A DNA stretch of 49,844 bases from Bradyrhizobium sp. NAS96.2 (lineage in GTDB: Bacteria; Pseudomonadota; Alphaproteobacteria; Rhizobiales; Xanthobacteraceae): the NCBI RefSeq assembly GCF_001908235.1, contig NZ_LGHK01000068.1, positions 1 to 49,844 of the forward strand, given 5' to 3'. The translations under genes were made by a program, and so were the position numbers. Position 1 is the first letter of the stretch. Each line of letters begins with the position of its first letter. Below, piece by piece: positions 49,576 to 49,844 of this stretch. Below the pieces are notes generated by a model. It made no database searches and was not told the origin of the DNA. It saw only the letters and a list, made by a program, of their open reading frames with translations.

Positions 49576-49844
49576 AATGGACTCGCTGATTACGGCTGCG
49601 GCGCGCGCGCTCGCGGTGGGTGATCCCCTCGGCGCACTGAAACGGGTGGCCCTGCGCGACGATGCGCCGGCGCTGGCGCTGCGCGGCATCGCGATGGCCC
49701 GGCTCGGCGATTTCACTCGCGCCAAGGAGCTGCTGCGGCGCGCGGGGCCGCGCTTTCGGTCCGCGCGAGGCGATCGCGCGGGCGCGCTGCGTGGTGGCCG
49801 AGGCCGAGATCGCGCTGGTGTCGCGCGATCTGTCCTTTCCCAGC
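49576..49844 (+). pseudogene. 5' part of an HTH/TPR-like regulator, two frameshifts, cut by window end
   Basis: The ATG at 49576 opens MDSLITAAARALAVG and then a stop (TGA at 49621). Removing one base in GGGTTGAT restores DPLGALKRVALRDDAPALALRGIAMARLGDF, and removing one base in GCGGGGCC near 49745 restores AFGPREAIARARCVVAEAEIALVSRDL, a sequence type I recall from Bradyrhizobium regulators with helical repeats. Two +1 shifts within 130 bases imply a decayed gene or sequencing error at the sequence end. Confidence 0.55.

Overview
The window is high-GC chromosomal DNA from an alphaproteobacterium, most likely Bradyrhizobium or a close relative. This rests on the gene set (Der, PanB, RF3, Liv-type ABC operon, DUF47-Pit, DctA, NnrU, Lin0512), several familiar Bradyrhizobium-type intergenic palindromes (near 2895, 4367, 8349, 21075) and PAS-type proteins typical of that genus. 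No rRNA and no ordinary tRNA gene was seen.

Layout. 159-4192 (minus): TPR membrane protein, a lipoprotein with an apparent frameshift, Der GTPase and an MFS exporter. 4534-8244 (minus): NnrU, PanB and an acyl-CoA ligase in one tight cluster, preceded by a Cys-repeat secreted protein. 8627-10246: release factor 3, divergent from a guanidinium exporter (sugE/gdx) that has a guanidine-II (mini-ykkC) riboswitch in its leader. 10715-12378: DUF47-Pit phosphate uptake operon with a Pho box. 12519-17191: branched-chain amino acid-type ABC operon (G-F-substrate binding protein-H-M). 17511-18245: PAS-like gene with a truncated tandem copy of a paralogue's start in front. 18367-19913: TetR regulator and DMT transporter, each behind a GACC-N4-GGTC operator. 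20067-23879: ArsC-like reductase, cytochrome P460, Tat-exported alpha/beta hydrolase and a CadC-like regulator.

24224-31522 is an accessory stretch: an ISAzo13-type transposase, a trypsin-like protease, an AraC regulator with an acyltransferase, lipocalin-like and PhnD-like secreted proteins and a cupin-like protein. 31861-38420 returns to backbone genes: DctA, DUF5993-DsbB, glutathione transferase, an unusual SDR, Lin0512, and MFS/LysR.

The most notable system is at 38921-40883. Four Y-RNA-like noncoding RNAs lie head to tail directly upstream of a Ro60/Rsr (TROVE + vWA) gene on the same strand. All four share one core (variable closing helix, NGTTCC internal loop, GGTGA/TCRCC helix) supported by compensatory pairing. 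Two of them carry a circularly permuted tRNA mimic: T arm, 5-bp acceptor-like stem closed by its own loop, TA, then D arm. One has no tRNA-like part and one has only a T arm. This looks like a complete Ro-Y RNA ribonucleoprotein locus with an unusually large and diverse Y RNA array.

41107-49844 holds a beta-helix protein, GNAT, PadR, YjbR, histidine phosphatase, GlxA-type regulator, HD hydrolase, SRPBCC protein, adenylate cyclase, a small membrane protein and a frameshifted gene cut by the window end.
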